From positions 1-64,000 of the forward strand of contig DYIY01000005.1 of NCBI GenBank assembly GCA_020723405.1: a stretch of 64,000 bases of DNA. The letters are read 5' to 3'. Positions 45,626 to 55,437 of this stretch are shown here, piece after piece. The translations under genes and the position numbers were made by a program. Positions within the stretch are counted from its first letter, which is position 1, and the number at the start of each line of letters is the position of its first letter. The notes below the pieces were generated by a model. That model searched no databases, was not told the DNA's origin, and worked only from the letters and a program-made list of their open reading frames with translations. The stretch is from Thiobacillus denitrificans. Lineage in GTDB: Bacteria > Pseudomonadota > Gammaproteobacteria > Burkholderiales > Thiobacillaceae.

Positions 45626-47863
45626 ATGTCCGAAGCCTTCTACACCGCTAACCTGAGCCGGACGCAGGGCCGCAGCACCTGGGCCATCATCTTCCGGCAC
45701 CCCAAGCGCACCGACCCAACTACAGGCAAGGAAGGTCTGCGGGTGCGCCAAAGCCTGAAGACCGAGGACGACCACGAGGCTGCCAAGCTGCGGGACGACA
45801 TGAACGTCCTGCTCTCGAGCCCGCATCTGTGGGACCTCGGGGCGCGCGAGCAGGCCCTCGCCACGCTTGATCCCCGTGTCGTGGACATCTTCTACTACAA
45901 ACTTGAAGGTGGCGAGACCGACTTCCTGAGCTTGCGCGAGGCGGTTATCGCCATGCCTTCGGCGCAGACGAGCGAGTACCGGCGGGCCTTGATGCTCGGC
46001 ACGACCGGCGCGGGTAAGACGACGTTGCTGCGCCAGATCATCGGCACGGACCCGGCCCGTGAGCGCTTCCCCTCTACCTCCACCGCGAAGACGACGGTTC
46101 ATGAGACCGAGATCGTCCTCGCCGAAGGCCCCTTCCGGGCCGTCGTGACATTCTTCCCGATGGAGGACGTGCGCGAGCACCTGAAGGAATGCGCGTCGGC
46201 GGCGGTCCTCGCCGCCTATCGCGGAGAGCCCGAAGGCGAGCAGATGCGCCGCCTTCTCACTCACGTCAACCAGCGCTTCCGCTTCAACTACGTGCTTGGC
46301 AACGGGCCGGTCAGGGAGGTCAGCGATTTCGACGATGAGCCGGGGGTCGAGGCCGCCACGGAAGCCAGCGAGATGATGGAGCGCACCAACGAGGTTCTCG
46401 CGCAGGCACTCGACGCGCTGCAGGCTGTCGCCGCCCAGCACGGCGAGGCACTGCGGCGGGAGCTAAACGCGACGGAGGAGAAGGACCAGCGCGTTATCGA
46501 CGAACTGTTCGAGGAAGGTCTGGACAACCGGACGCGCGACGACGAGGCCTTCCAGCAGGTCGTAGACACGCTGATGGACGAGATCGAGGGGCGCTTCGCC
46601 GCGCTCGACGGCAAGCTGCAGAAGACCAAGGTCGGCTGGCCGATGAACTGGACGTGGGAGACGGAAGACCGGGACGCTTTCATCCGCACACTGGCCCGCT
46701 TCTCGTCGAACTACGCCCCGTTCTTCGGCACCCTCCTGACGCCGCTGGTCAACGGCGTCCGCGTCGCCGGGCCGTTCCATCCGACATGGAGCGGAGACGT
46801 GCCGAAACTCGTCCTGCTTGATGGCGAAGGCCTCGGCCACACGCCACGCTCGATGTCCACGATCTCGACGGCACTCGCAAGGCGCATCGATATGGTCGAT
46901 GCTGTGATCCTGGTCGACAACGCGACACAGCCGATGCTGGCCGCTCCGGTGGCGGCGATGAAGGAACTGGTGTCCTCGGGAAGCGCGCCGAAGCTGATCT
47001 TCGCGTTTACGCACTTCGATCAAGTCGGCGGCGACAACCTGCCGACCCCAACGGCGTGCGTCCACCATGTCCTGGCCTCCGCAGAGAACGTCCTGTCCTC
47101 CATCGGCGAAGACCTCGGGCCGTTCGCCGAAAGGGCACTGCGCGCCCGCCTGAGCACAGCGCGGGTCTTCCTCTCGGGGATCGACGCGAAGCTTGATGTC
47201 GCTTCCACCGACGGGCAGCGGACGATCAAACAAATCGGCAAGCTGTTGGAGATGGTGGACGGCATCATCGCGCGGCCCAAGCCTGCCGACTCGCGCCCCT
47301 TCTATGACCGCATGAATCTGGGGATCGCGGTCGAACGGGCTGCAGAAACCTTCCGCAATGCCTGGCGTCCCCGCCTCGGCCTCACCGTCAAACAGGGGAC
47401 CGAGAAAGAACACTGGACACGCGTCAAGGCGCTCAGCCGCCGCCTCGCGACGGGGCAGGCCGACGAATACGACAGCCTCAAACCCGTCGCGGACCTTAAG
47501 CTACTTCTCCAGCAGCGGCTCTACGTACTGCTGCAGAGCCCCGTCGGCTGGTCGGGGCAAGAGCCCAGCGACGACGACAAGCAGCACCTCTACGGCGCGA
47601 TTGCAGAGGACCTTAGCCGCAGGCTGATTGACCTCGCCTCTCGGCGCATCCGCACAGAGCGCTTGGCGGAATGGCGGAGCGCGTTCGATGAATCGGGCTA
47701 CCGCTCGACTTTCCGCCGCGCCGAGTTGATCGGGACGCAAATCTATGACCGGGCCGCGCCGATCCCCGACGTGACCCCCTCGCCGGACCGCAACGCGTTC
47801 CTGCAGGAGGTCGCTGAGGCAACGCGCGAGGCGACCGAAGCCGTCGGAGCGAAGCTCCTGTGA
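45626..47863 (+). CDS. large P-loop GTPase-like protein of unknown function
   Basis: A 745-aa protein I cannot name. Walker A GTTGAGKTT at 125-133, a DGEG (399-402) after hydrophobic VLL as in a G3 motif, and THFD (462-465) in the position of NKxD/TKxD support a TRAFAC-type GTPase. About 270 residues separate G1 and G3, far more than usual, filled by a charged helical region (180-360). Residues 8-70 resemble the N-terminal DNA-binding domain of tyrosine recombinases. GGAG eight bases before the ATG. It overlaps the next gene by GTGA. Codon use differs from the neighbours. Confidence 0.75.
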   Translation: MSEAFYTANLSRTQGRSTWAIIFRHPKRTDPTTGKEGLRVRQSLKTEDDHEAAKLRDDMNVLLSSPHLWDLGAREQALATLDPRVVDIFYYKLEGGETDFLSLREAVIAMPSAQTSEYRRALMLGTTGAGKTTLLRQIIGTDPARERFPSTSTAKTTVHETEIVLAEGPFRAVVTFFPMEDVREHLKECASAAVLAAYRGEPEGEQMRRLLTHVNQRFRFNYVLGNGPVREVSDFDDEPGVEAATEASEMMERTNEVLAQALDALQAVAAQHGEALRRELNATEEKDQRVIDELFEEGLDNRTRDDEAFQQVVDTLMDEIEGRFAALDGKLQKTKVGWPMNWTWETEDRDAFIRTLARFSSNYAPFFGTLLTPLVNGVRVAGPFHPTWSGDVPKLVLLDGEGLGHTPRSMSTISTALARRIDMVDAVILVDNATQPMLAAPVAAMKELVSSGSAPKLIFAFTHFDQVGGDNLPTPTACVHHVLASAENVLSSIGEDLGPFAERALRARLSTARVFLSGIDAKLDVASTDGQRTIKQIGKLLEMVDGIIARPKPADSRPFYDRMNLGIAVERAAETFRNAWRPRLGLTVKQGTEKEHWTRVKALSRRLATGQADEYDSLKPVADLKLLLQQRLYVLLQSPVGWSGQEPSDDDKQHLYGAIAEDLSRRLIDLASRRIRTERLAEWRSAFDESGYRSTFRRAELIGTQIYDRAAPIPDVTPSPDRNAFLQEVAEATREATEAVGAKLL

Positions 47864-49332
47864 GCGACAAGGCGAGCTGCGTTACTGCGACGGAGCGGCT
47901 GCTTGCGGAGTTCTGCGAGCGGTCGTTCCTGAAGCTATGGAGCTATCCAAATCCATACAAGGATGACGGGCACGAGCTGTGCGACCTGCTCGCGGTCTTT
48001 GGCGACACCGTGTTCATCTTCTTCGACCGTGAGAACATGCTGCCCGAAATCCCGGACAAGGACCCGCAGGTCCTCTGGGACCGCTGGAAGCGCAACGTCA
48101 TCGACCGCCAGACCCGGACCGCTCACGGGGCGGAGCGCTACATCCGCAATGGCAGGCCGATCTTCCTTGATGCGAAGCGGAAGCAACCCTTCCCGATCCC
48201 CTTCGACAAAGACAAGGCAGTCATCCACAAAATCATCGTCGCCCATGGCGCGAAAGCGGCTTGCGAGCGGGCATCGGCCCAGAACATCTATGGCAGCCTG
48301 GCCATCACCTACGGCGAGACCAGCGGCGAGCCAACCCAGCCCTTTCACGTCGAGATCGACCGGCACGATCCGGTCCACGTTCTCGATAGCCACAACATGC
48401 CCATCGTGCTGCGCGAGCTGGACACGGTCAGCGACTTCAAGGCGTATCTCGACGAGAAGGTCCGCGCCGCCGCGACCTTCGACTACCTGAGCTATTGCGG
48501 TGAAGAGGACCTCCTCGGTCACTACCTCTTGAACTACGACGCCGCGACGCAGCGTCATGTCATCGGGCCGAAGGGCAAAGACAAAGGCAAGGTCAATGGC
48601 GTGATGATCGGCGAGGGCGAGTGGCACGACTTCGTGCAGACTGATCTCTACAAGAACACCAAGAACGAAGACCGGATTTCGTACTTCTGGGACAAACTGA
48701 TCCAGAGGACCTGCCAGAATAGCCTCGACGGGACACTCGGCGGCAACTCCGACATCGCGCGCGGCGAGAGTGCGGTCTACGAGATGGTCAAGGAGCCGCG
48801 CTTCGTGCGACGGGGCCTATCCGCGAAGATACTCACCGCAGTCGAGCGCTTCCCAGACGACTGGAAATTCGCGCGCCAAGTGACGTTCCTGCCCTCTTTT
48901 GAGCCTAATGTCGGCTACGTGCTTCTGCAGTTGCGTGTGCCTGATGAGTACCGCGCGACGGCGGACTTCCGCGAGAAGCGGCAGACGCTTCTGGAGATCG
49001 CCTGTGGCGCAGCGAAGAACAAGTTCCCGAACCTTGTGAAGGTCATCGGAATTGGCATCGAAGCGCCGAAGTTCTCGGGCGGCACGGTGGCTGAGGATTT
49101 CATCCTGATGCCTTGCGAGAGGTGGCCCAAGGAGACAAAGGCCTACTACGAGGAGCTGAACCGGGAGTGGCGCTTCTTCGGTACGCCCGAGCTGCAGAAA
49201 TTCAACGACCGCGTCACCCGGTTCGTGCCGCCGCCGCGTCACGCCAAATCGGCAAAGCCCAGAAAAATCGGGCGCAACGATCTCTGTCCCTGCGGCTCAG
49301 GCAAGAAGTTCAAGAAGTGCCACGGGCGGTAG
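47860..49332 (+). CDS. SEC-C motif protein with possible nuclease-like N-terminus
   Basis: A 490-aa protein ending in a SEC-C zinc motif (Cys476, Cys478, Cys487, His488 in LCPCGSGKKFKKCH). The N-terminus has ELCDLLAVFGDTVFIFFDRE (39-58): acidic residues Glu39, Asp42, then Asp56-x-Glu58 at the end of a hydrophobic strand, like a PD-(D/E)xK nuclease core with Glu in place of Lys. The remainder is unrecognised. GTG start overlapping the GTPase-like stop, so the two form one translational unit. A defence function is inferred from architecture and setting only. Confidence 0.72.
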   Translation: MSDKASCVTATERLLAEFCERSFLKLWSYPNPYKDDGHELCDLLAVFGDTVFIFFDRENMLPEIPDKDPQVLWDRWKRNVIDRQTRTAHGAERYIRNGRPIFLDAKRKQPFPIPFDKDKAVIHKIIVAHGAKAACERASAQNIYGSLAITYGETSGEPTQPFHVEIDRHDPVHVLDSHNMPIVLRELDTVSDFKAYLDEKVRAAATFDYLSYCGEEDLLGHYLLNYDAATQRHVIGPKGKDKGKVNGVMIGEGEWHDFVQTDLYKNTKNEDRISYFWDKLIQRTCQNSLDGTLGGNSDIARGESAVYEMVKEPRFVRRGLSAKILTAVERFPDDWKFARQVTFLPSFEPNVGYVLLQLRVPDEYRATADFREKRQTLLEIACGAAKNKFPNLVKVIGIGIEAPKFSGGTVAEDFILMPCERWPKETKAYYEELNREWRFFGTPELQKFNDRVTRFVPPPRHAKSAKPRKIGRNDLCPCGSGKKFKKCHGR

Positions 49333-49631
49333 TGTCGAACGTCACACGGGACGATGTTTTGCACGCAAGACTCCCGACGCGGTGGCCCGAAAGGCCTCAA
49401 GTCGTGCGCCGCGCCTCCATCGCCCCGAATGCTGCCGAGCAGCAGGGCGACCGTCGGGGCTCGGTACAAATCCGAACGCCCGCTCCGGGGCGACGAATTC
49501 GTGGCCGCGGATGTCGCTAATGGGTCGGGTGCGCCCCGACACGGCACTTACCTTGTAGGTCGGCTTTGAGGCGATAGCGGTCATCAATGATGTTCGACTT
49601 GATCGGCTGCTTCGGCCGAACAGCCGCCCCC
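49333..49631. other. 299-base gap at the right edge of the island
   Basis: No gene supported. The minus strand contains degenerate peptide-like stretches in several frames, similar in style to intergenic repeats of alphaproteobacteria; this is an impression without a search. No tRNA or clear attachment duplication is visible. Confidence 0.35.
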
Positions 49632-50999
<1,368 letters not shown>

Positions 51000-51065
51000 G
51001 GTTTGGGGGGGGCTGGGTGGGGTTGGGGGGGTTTGGACGAGGGTTGTTGGGGTGCTGGCGTTGCT

Positions 51066-51107
51066 AAATCCCCCCCAGCCCCCCTTTACAAAGGGGGGAG
51101 AAGGGGT
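51066..51107. repeat. C/G-run palindromic repeat between kinase and regulator genes
   Basis: CCCCCCTTT/AAAGGGGGG (51079-51098) with an outer AAATCCCCCCC end. It is the same unit as in the hyfB-hyfC gap, here splitting a kinase-regulator pair. Confidence 0.7.
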
Positions 51108-51138
51108 GGGGGAGAGGGTAAGGGTGGTGGTGAGCGGG

Positions 51139-52599
51139 TTACTTCCTTTCTGTGCAGGGTAGCCAGAGGCTGAAGCAGGCGCCGCCGTCCGGGGGGCTGG
51201 TGACGGCGATGGCGCCGCCGCTTTCCTGGACGATCTCGCCGACGATGTAGAGGCCCAGGCCCGTGCCTTCGCCGGGGTCGCGGGTGGTGAAGAAGGGGTC
51301 GAAGATCTGGCCGATGCGCTCGGCGGGGATGCCTGGCCCGTCGTCGCGCACCCGGATCAGCACCGCCCGGGCGGTCGGGTCGGGCATGCCCAGCACTTGT
51401 CCGGTCCCGGCGGCCAGGGCCCGGGCCACTTCGGCGGGAGGCCACTCCCGGGGCGCCGCCGCCCGGGCCTCGATGTGGATGTGGACTTTTTCGCCGCCGG
51501 CGGCCAGGGCGTTCTGGATGAGGTTGATGAACACCTGCTGCATGCGTTGCGGGTCGATGCACAGGCTCAGGTCCGCCGGCACGTCCACCCGCACCGTGTC
51601 GTCTGCCGGCAGACGGGGGCCCAGCAACAGAAGGCTGCGCGTCAGCATCTCGCCCAAGGAGGAGGGCGGATTGTCTGGGGTGGGACGGCGGCTGTAGTCG
51701 AGCAGGATGTCCACGATGCGCCGGGCCCGTTGGGTTTCCCCGTCGATCTGGCTCAACCAGCCGTGCAGGGCCTGGCGGGTCGGTTCGGGCAGGGTGTCCA
51801 GTTCCTCCAGGGCAATCTGGGCGGCGCCGGAGATGTTGCCCAGGGGGTTGTTCAGTTCGTGGGCGACGCCGGAGGCCAGGGTGCCCAGGGCGGCGAGCTT
51901 TTCCGATTGCAGCATCAGCCGGCGGCGGGATTCCAGTTCTTCCAGCATGTGGTTGAGGGCCTGGGTGAAGGAGACGATCTCCCGGTCCCGGGAGACCATG
52001 GTGAAGGCCCGGTAGCGGCCCTGGGCCAGGGGTTCCAGTTGGTCTTCCAGTTGCCGCAGGGGCCGCCCCACCACCCGGTACAGCACCTGGCCACCGGCCA
52101 GGGCCAGGAGCAGCAGCACCCCCACGGACCAGAGCAGGGCATGGCGGGATTCCCGCACGCCGGCCACCAGGCTGGCCCGCTCCCGGCCCGCCAGTTGTTC
52201 GCTGCGGGCCAGGATGTCGTGGCCGGCAGTCCGTACCCGGTCATCGTCCGGGGTCCCTTGCAGCAGGCGCCGATAGCCGGCCAGGGCCTGTTCCAGGGCG
52301 GCCAGTTCGCCGTCCCGGGCCAGTTCGGCCAGGATGGCCCGGTCCTTGTCCAGTTGCCGGGCCAGTTCGTCGGCCAGGGCCCGGGTGGCGGCCAGGTCGG
52401 CAGCGGCCCGGTAGAGGAAGAAGTTCTTCTCCAGGCGGCGCATTTCCTGGGTGGTCTCCTGGAAGGCGGCGATGGCCACGCCTTCGTTCACCCGCTGCTC
52501 CACGTAGCGCAGGCTGGCCGAGGCGAACAGCACAAAAACGCCGACGCCCAGGGCCAATGCCAGGTAGATGAAGATGATCTTGCCGCGGATGCTGGCCAT
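51139..52599 (-). CDS. sensor histidine kinase (HAMP, HisKA, HATPase)
   Basis: A 486-aa membrane kinase: helix at about 8-28, periplasmic helical domain with MRRLEKNFFLYRAAADL, second helix, HAMP, GVAHELNNPLGNISGAAQI H-box, N-box NLIQNALAAG and G-box VRDDGPGIPAERIGQIFDPF. I start at ATG (MASIRGK), which has GGAG upstream; a GTG four codons earlier is less likely. The sensor motif is shared with the first kinase, so both may read a similar signal. Confidence 0.92.
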   Translation of the reverse strand: MASIRGKIIFIYLALALGVGVFVLFASASLRYVEQRVNEGVAIAAFQETTQEMRRLEKNFFLYRAAADLAATRALADELARQLDKDRAILAELARDGELAALEQALAGYRRLLQGTPDDDRVRTAGHDILARSEQLAGRERASLVAGVRESRHALLWSVGVLLLLALAGGQVLYRVVGRPLRQLEDQLEPLAQGRYRAFTMVSRDREIVSFTQALNHMLEELESRRRLMLQSEKLAALGTLASGVAHELNNPLGNISGAAQIALEELDTLPEPTRQALHGWLSQIDGETQRARRIVDILLDYSRRPTPDNPPSSLGEMLTRSLLLLGPRLPADDTVRVDVPADLSLCIDPQRMQQVFINLIQNALAAGGEKVHIHIEARAAAPREWPPAEVARALAAGTGQVLGMPDPTARAVLIRVRDDGPGIPAERIGQIFDPFFTTRDPGEGTGLGLYIVGEIVQESGGAIAVTSPPDGGACFSLWLPCTERK

Positions 52600-52603
52600 G
52601 CCG

Positions 52604-52708
52604 TGTTTCACTCCAGAAACGTGTTTCGCTTCTTAAACAACGCCATCAACTCGTAACGAAACATGGCTTTATGTTAGTTCATCGGCTTATTGTTTCAGAA
52701 CAGAAACA
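52604..52708. promoter_or_regulatory. three 18-bp palindromic sites, probable activator binding sites
   Basis: TGTTTC-N6-GAAACg (52604-52621), TGTTTC-N6-tAAACA (52622-52639, directly abutting) and TGTTTC-N6-GAAACA (52691-52708, perfect). They lie 65-170 bases upstream of the sigma-54 promoter, the normal place for NtrC-type enhancer sites, and also cover the start region of the kinase gene. Confidence 0.75.
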
Positions 52709-52772
52709 CACGACATCCGCCGGGGACAGGCAGGATTTCAAGCAATTCAACGACTTGCGTACATCGTCGGGA

Positions 52773-52787
52773 TGGCATGGCGCTTGC
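52773..52787 (+). promoter_or_regulatory. sigma-54 promoter (-24/-12)
   Basis: TGGCATG-N4-TTGC, one change from consensus, exact spacing. Transcription should begin about 25 bases before the ATG of the Usp-like gene. Confidence 0.85.
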
Positions 52788-52823
52788 GAAAGGGGGGACA
52801 CCGCTTTTCTGGAGCTTGCCCCC

Positions 52824-53423
52824 ATGACCACCCTGACCGAACAGCTCAGGCAGGCCCTCCATGGCCTGGCCTTTGCCGACATCGGCGAGCGCTGCGGACG
52901 CCGCGCCATGCACGCCGCCCTGTTCCCCAAGACCCCGGCCGCCGAACCGGCACTCCAGGCCGCGACGGGATCTCCCACCCAACCGCCTCCCCAGCCGTCC
53001 GCCCAACCGGCCACCCGATCGGCCAACCCGGCCGCCTCCCGCAAGTGGATCGCCCTGGGGGTGGGCCTCAGCCTGCCACCCCATGTCATGGCCTACGTCA
53101 TCGGCACTTGCCGCCGCATGGGGGCCGATCTGCTGCTGGTTTCCCGGGACGGCATGGCCACCCGGGAACTGCTGGCGCCCTATCTGCCCGAGCTGGCCGG
53201 CATCGCCTGCCAGGGCGAGGAGTTGACCGGCCAGGGCGGCGCGGCGGCCTTGCTGGACCGGCATCGGGGCGTGTTGTTCGCGGTCACCGGCTCCGAGGAC
53301 GACCCCCTGCGCCCCCTGCTGCGTCCCCGGCGGGGCGCCCGCTCGCCGGTGCCGGTGGTCCTGGTCAGCCCGAAACGGGCGGGCCCTTCCCGGTCCGCTG
53401 CCCTGAAGGCGGTCGGCGGGTGA
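52824..53423 (+). CDS. Usp-like protein preceding SulP
   Basis: A 199-aa protein. An N-terminal helix (1-40) is followed by a Pro/Ala/Gln linker (about 50-72) and a UspA-like alpha/beta domain (WIALGVGLSLPPHVMAYVI, GADLLLVSRDG, VLFAVTGSEDD, VPVVLVSPKR). GGAG precedes the ATG. It is the first gene of the sigma-54 SulP operon and overlaps the next small gene (GTGA). Its partner operon at 31 kb has a Usp-like gene in the same relative place. Confidence 0.7.
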   Translation: MTTLTEQLRQALHGLAFADIGERCGRRAMHAALFPKTPAAEPALQAATGSPTQPPPQPSAQPATRSANPAASRKWIALGVGLSLPPHVMAYVIGTCRRMGADLLLVSRDGMATRELLAPYLPELAGIACQGEELTGQGGAAALLDRHRGVLFAVTGSEDDPLRPLLRPRRGARSPVPVVLVSPKRAGPSRSAALKAVGG

Positions 53424-53554
53424 ATGCCTTGGGTCCCCTCCGACCTTTGCCCAGGCCCCTGCTGTTGGTGCTGGGGCTGATCCTCCTGGCCCTGTTCTGG
53501 CTGAACCGGGATCTGCTGATCCCCCTCCTTCCCTCTTTCACAGCCCACCCATGA
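53420..53554 (+). CDS. 44-aa single-span membrane peptide
   Basis: A GTG-start frame of 44 residues: a short N-terminus, one strong hydrophobic helix (PLLLVLGLILLALFWL) and a hydrophobic tail. Its start overlaps the Usp-like stop (GTGA) and its stop overlaps the SulP start (ATGA), so it is fully embedded in a translational chain, which argues that it is real. A small SulP subunit is possible. Confidence 0.6.
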   Translation: MNALGPLRPLPRPLLLVLGLILLALFWLNRDLLIPLLPSFTAHP

Positions 53555-55350
53555 CCACGCCCTCCATCGACCGTTTCCCCCTCTGGCTGCGTCCCCTGCT
53601 GCCCTTTCTCCTCTGGCTGCCCGGGGTCAACCGGGGCACCCTCAAGGCCGACGCCATGGCCGGCCTCACCGGCGCCCTGGTGGCCCTGCCCCAGGGGGTG
53701 GCCTTCGCCACCATCGCCGGCATGCCGCCGGAATACGGCCTCTACGCCGGCATGATCCCGGCGGTCATCGCCGCCCTGTTCGGCTCGTCCTGGCATCTGG
53801 TCTCGGGCCCCACCACGGCGGCCTCCATCGTGCTCTTCTCGGTGCTGTCGCCCCACGCCGAACCGGGTAGCGCCCAGTACGTGGGCATGGCCCTGACCCT
53901 GACCTTCCTGGTGGGGATGATCCAGATCGGCATGGGCCTGGCCAAGCTGGGCACGCTCATCAATTTCATCTCCCATTCGGTGGTCACCGGTTTCACGGCG
54001 GGGGCGGCCATCCTCATCGCCACCAACCAGGTGAAGCATTTCACCGGCCTGGCCATTCCCCGGGGATCGGATTTCACCACCACCTGGGGCATGGCCTTTA
54101 CCCAGGCGACGGACATCCATCCGGACATCTTCCTGGTGGGGCTGGTGACCCTGCTGCTGGGCATCGGCGTGAAGCGCTGGCTGCCCCGTCTGCCCTACAT
54201 GATCGTGGCCATGCTGGGGGGCTCTCTGCTGGCGGCCCTGCTGAGCCTGTGGAAGGGGGTGAGCCTGCCCACGGTGGGGGCCCTGCCCGACGGTCTGCCG
54301 CCCCTGTCCGTCCCCAAACTGGACGGCGAGAGCATCCGCGCCGTGGCTTCCGGAGTGGTGGCGGTGACCTTGCTGGCCCTCACCGAGGCGGTGTCCATCG
54401 CCCGGGCCCTGGCAGCCCGTTCCGGCCAGCACGTGGACGGCAACCAGGAGTTCGTCGGCCAGGGGCTGTCCAACCTGTTCGGCAGCTTCTTTTCCGGTTA
54501 CGTGGCCACCGGCTCCTTCAACCGCAGCGGGGTGAACTTCGCCGCCGGGGCCAAGACGCCCATCGCCGCCATGCTGGCCGGGGGGTTCCTGCTGGTGCTG
54601 GTGCTGTTCGTGGCCCCCTGGGCCCAGTATCTGCCCAACGCCGCCATGGCCGGCATTCTTTTCCTGGTGGCCTGGGGTCTCATCGATTTCGAGGAGATCG
54701 CCCACGTGCTCAAGTCCAGCCGGGCGGAATCGGCCATCCTGCTGTCCACCTTTGCCGCCACCCTGTTCCTGACCCTGGAAGAGGCCATCATCATCGGCGT
54801 GCTGCTGTCCCTGTCCCTCTACCTGTCGCGCACCTCCAAACCCCAGGTGCGGGTGCGCACCCCGGATCCCCACAGCGCCCGGCACAAGTTCACCGACGCG
54901 GCCAACGCGCCGGAGTGCCCGCAACTGCGCTTCGTGCGCATCGACGGTTCCCTGTTCTTCGGTGCCACGGCCCACATCCGCGAGAGCCTGGCCGCCCAGG
55001 ATCAGGCCCATCCGGGCCAGAAGCACGTGGCGGTGGTGGCCCACGGCATCAACTTCATCGACCTGGCCGGCGCCCACTACCTGGCCGAGGAAGCCCAGCA
55101 GCGGCGGGCCGCTGGCGGTGGCCTCTATTTCATCCGCATCAAGGACACGGTCCAGGAACAACTGGCGGTGAGCGGCGCCCTGAAAGTCATCGGCGGCAAC
55201 AATCTGTTCGATTCCAAGACCGAGGCCATTGCGGAAATCTACCGCCGCCTGGATCCGGCGGTCTGCCGGCACTGTGCGGCACGGATCTTCCGGGAGTGCG
55301 GCCAGGCAGAAGCGCCCACCGAAGAAGAAAGGCCATTGGTTGCCACCTAG
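53551..55350 (+). CDS. SulP-family anion transporter with STAS domain
   Basis: A 599-aa SulP protein of ordinary build (no insert): DAMAGLTGALVALPQGVAFA, GLYAGMIPAVIAALFGSS, then a STAS domain from about 455 (INFIDLAGAHYLAEEA). The C-terminus adds a Cys/His cluster, CRHCAARIFREC, not typical for SulP. Last intact gene of the sigma-54 operon and followed by a beta-carbonic anhydrase relic, so bicarbonate uptake is a reasonable guess; sulfate cannot be excluded. Confidence 0.9.
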   Translation: MTTPSIDRFPLWLRPLLPFLLWLPGVNRGTLKADAMAGLTGALVALPQGVAFATIAGMPPEYGLYAGMIPAVIAALFGSSWHLVSGPTTAASIVLFSVLSPHAEPGSAQYVGMALTLTFLVGMIQIGMGLAKLGTLINFISHSVVTGFTAGAAILIATNQVKHFTGLAIPRGSDFTTTWGMAFTQATDIHPDIFLVGLVTLLLGIGVKRWLPRLPYMIVAMLGGSLLAALLSLWKGVSLPTVGALPDGLPPLSVPKLDGESIRAVASGVVAVTLLALTEAVSIARALAARSGQHVDGNQEFVGQGLSNLFGSFFSGYVATGSFNRSGVNFAAGAKTPIAAMLAGGFLLVLVLFVAPWAQYLPNAAMAGILFLVAWGLIDFEEIAHVLKSSRAESAILLSTFAATLFLTLEEAIIIGVLLSLSLYLSRTSKPQVRVRTPDPHSARHKFTDAANAPECPQLRFVRIDGSLFFGATAHIRESLAAQDQAHPGQKHVAVVAHGINFIDLAGAHYLAEEAQQRRAAGGGLYFIRIKDTVQEQLAVSGALKVIGGNNLFDSKTEAIAEIYRRLDPAVCRHCAARIFRECGQAEAPTEEERPLVAT

Positions 55351-55437
55351 CGGCCTGGGCAGACGCAGTTCTGCCCGCCCCCTGACGGGGCCTTCCGCCC
55401 GCGCGCGCCGAAGCTTCTTCCACACAAGCACTTTCTT

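Noticed and set aside
45626-47863. Calling the protein a tyrosine recombinase because of its integrase-like N-terminus
   Set aside because: There is no catalytic R...HxxR...Y domain; the body is a P-loop NTPase.
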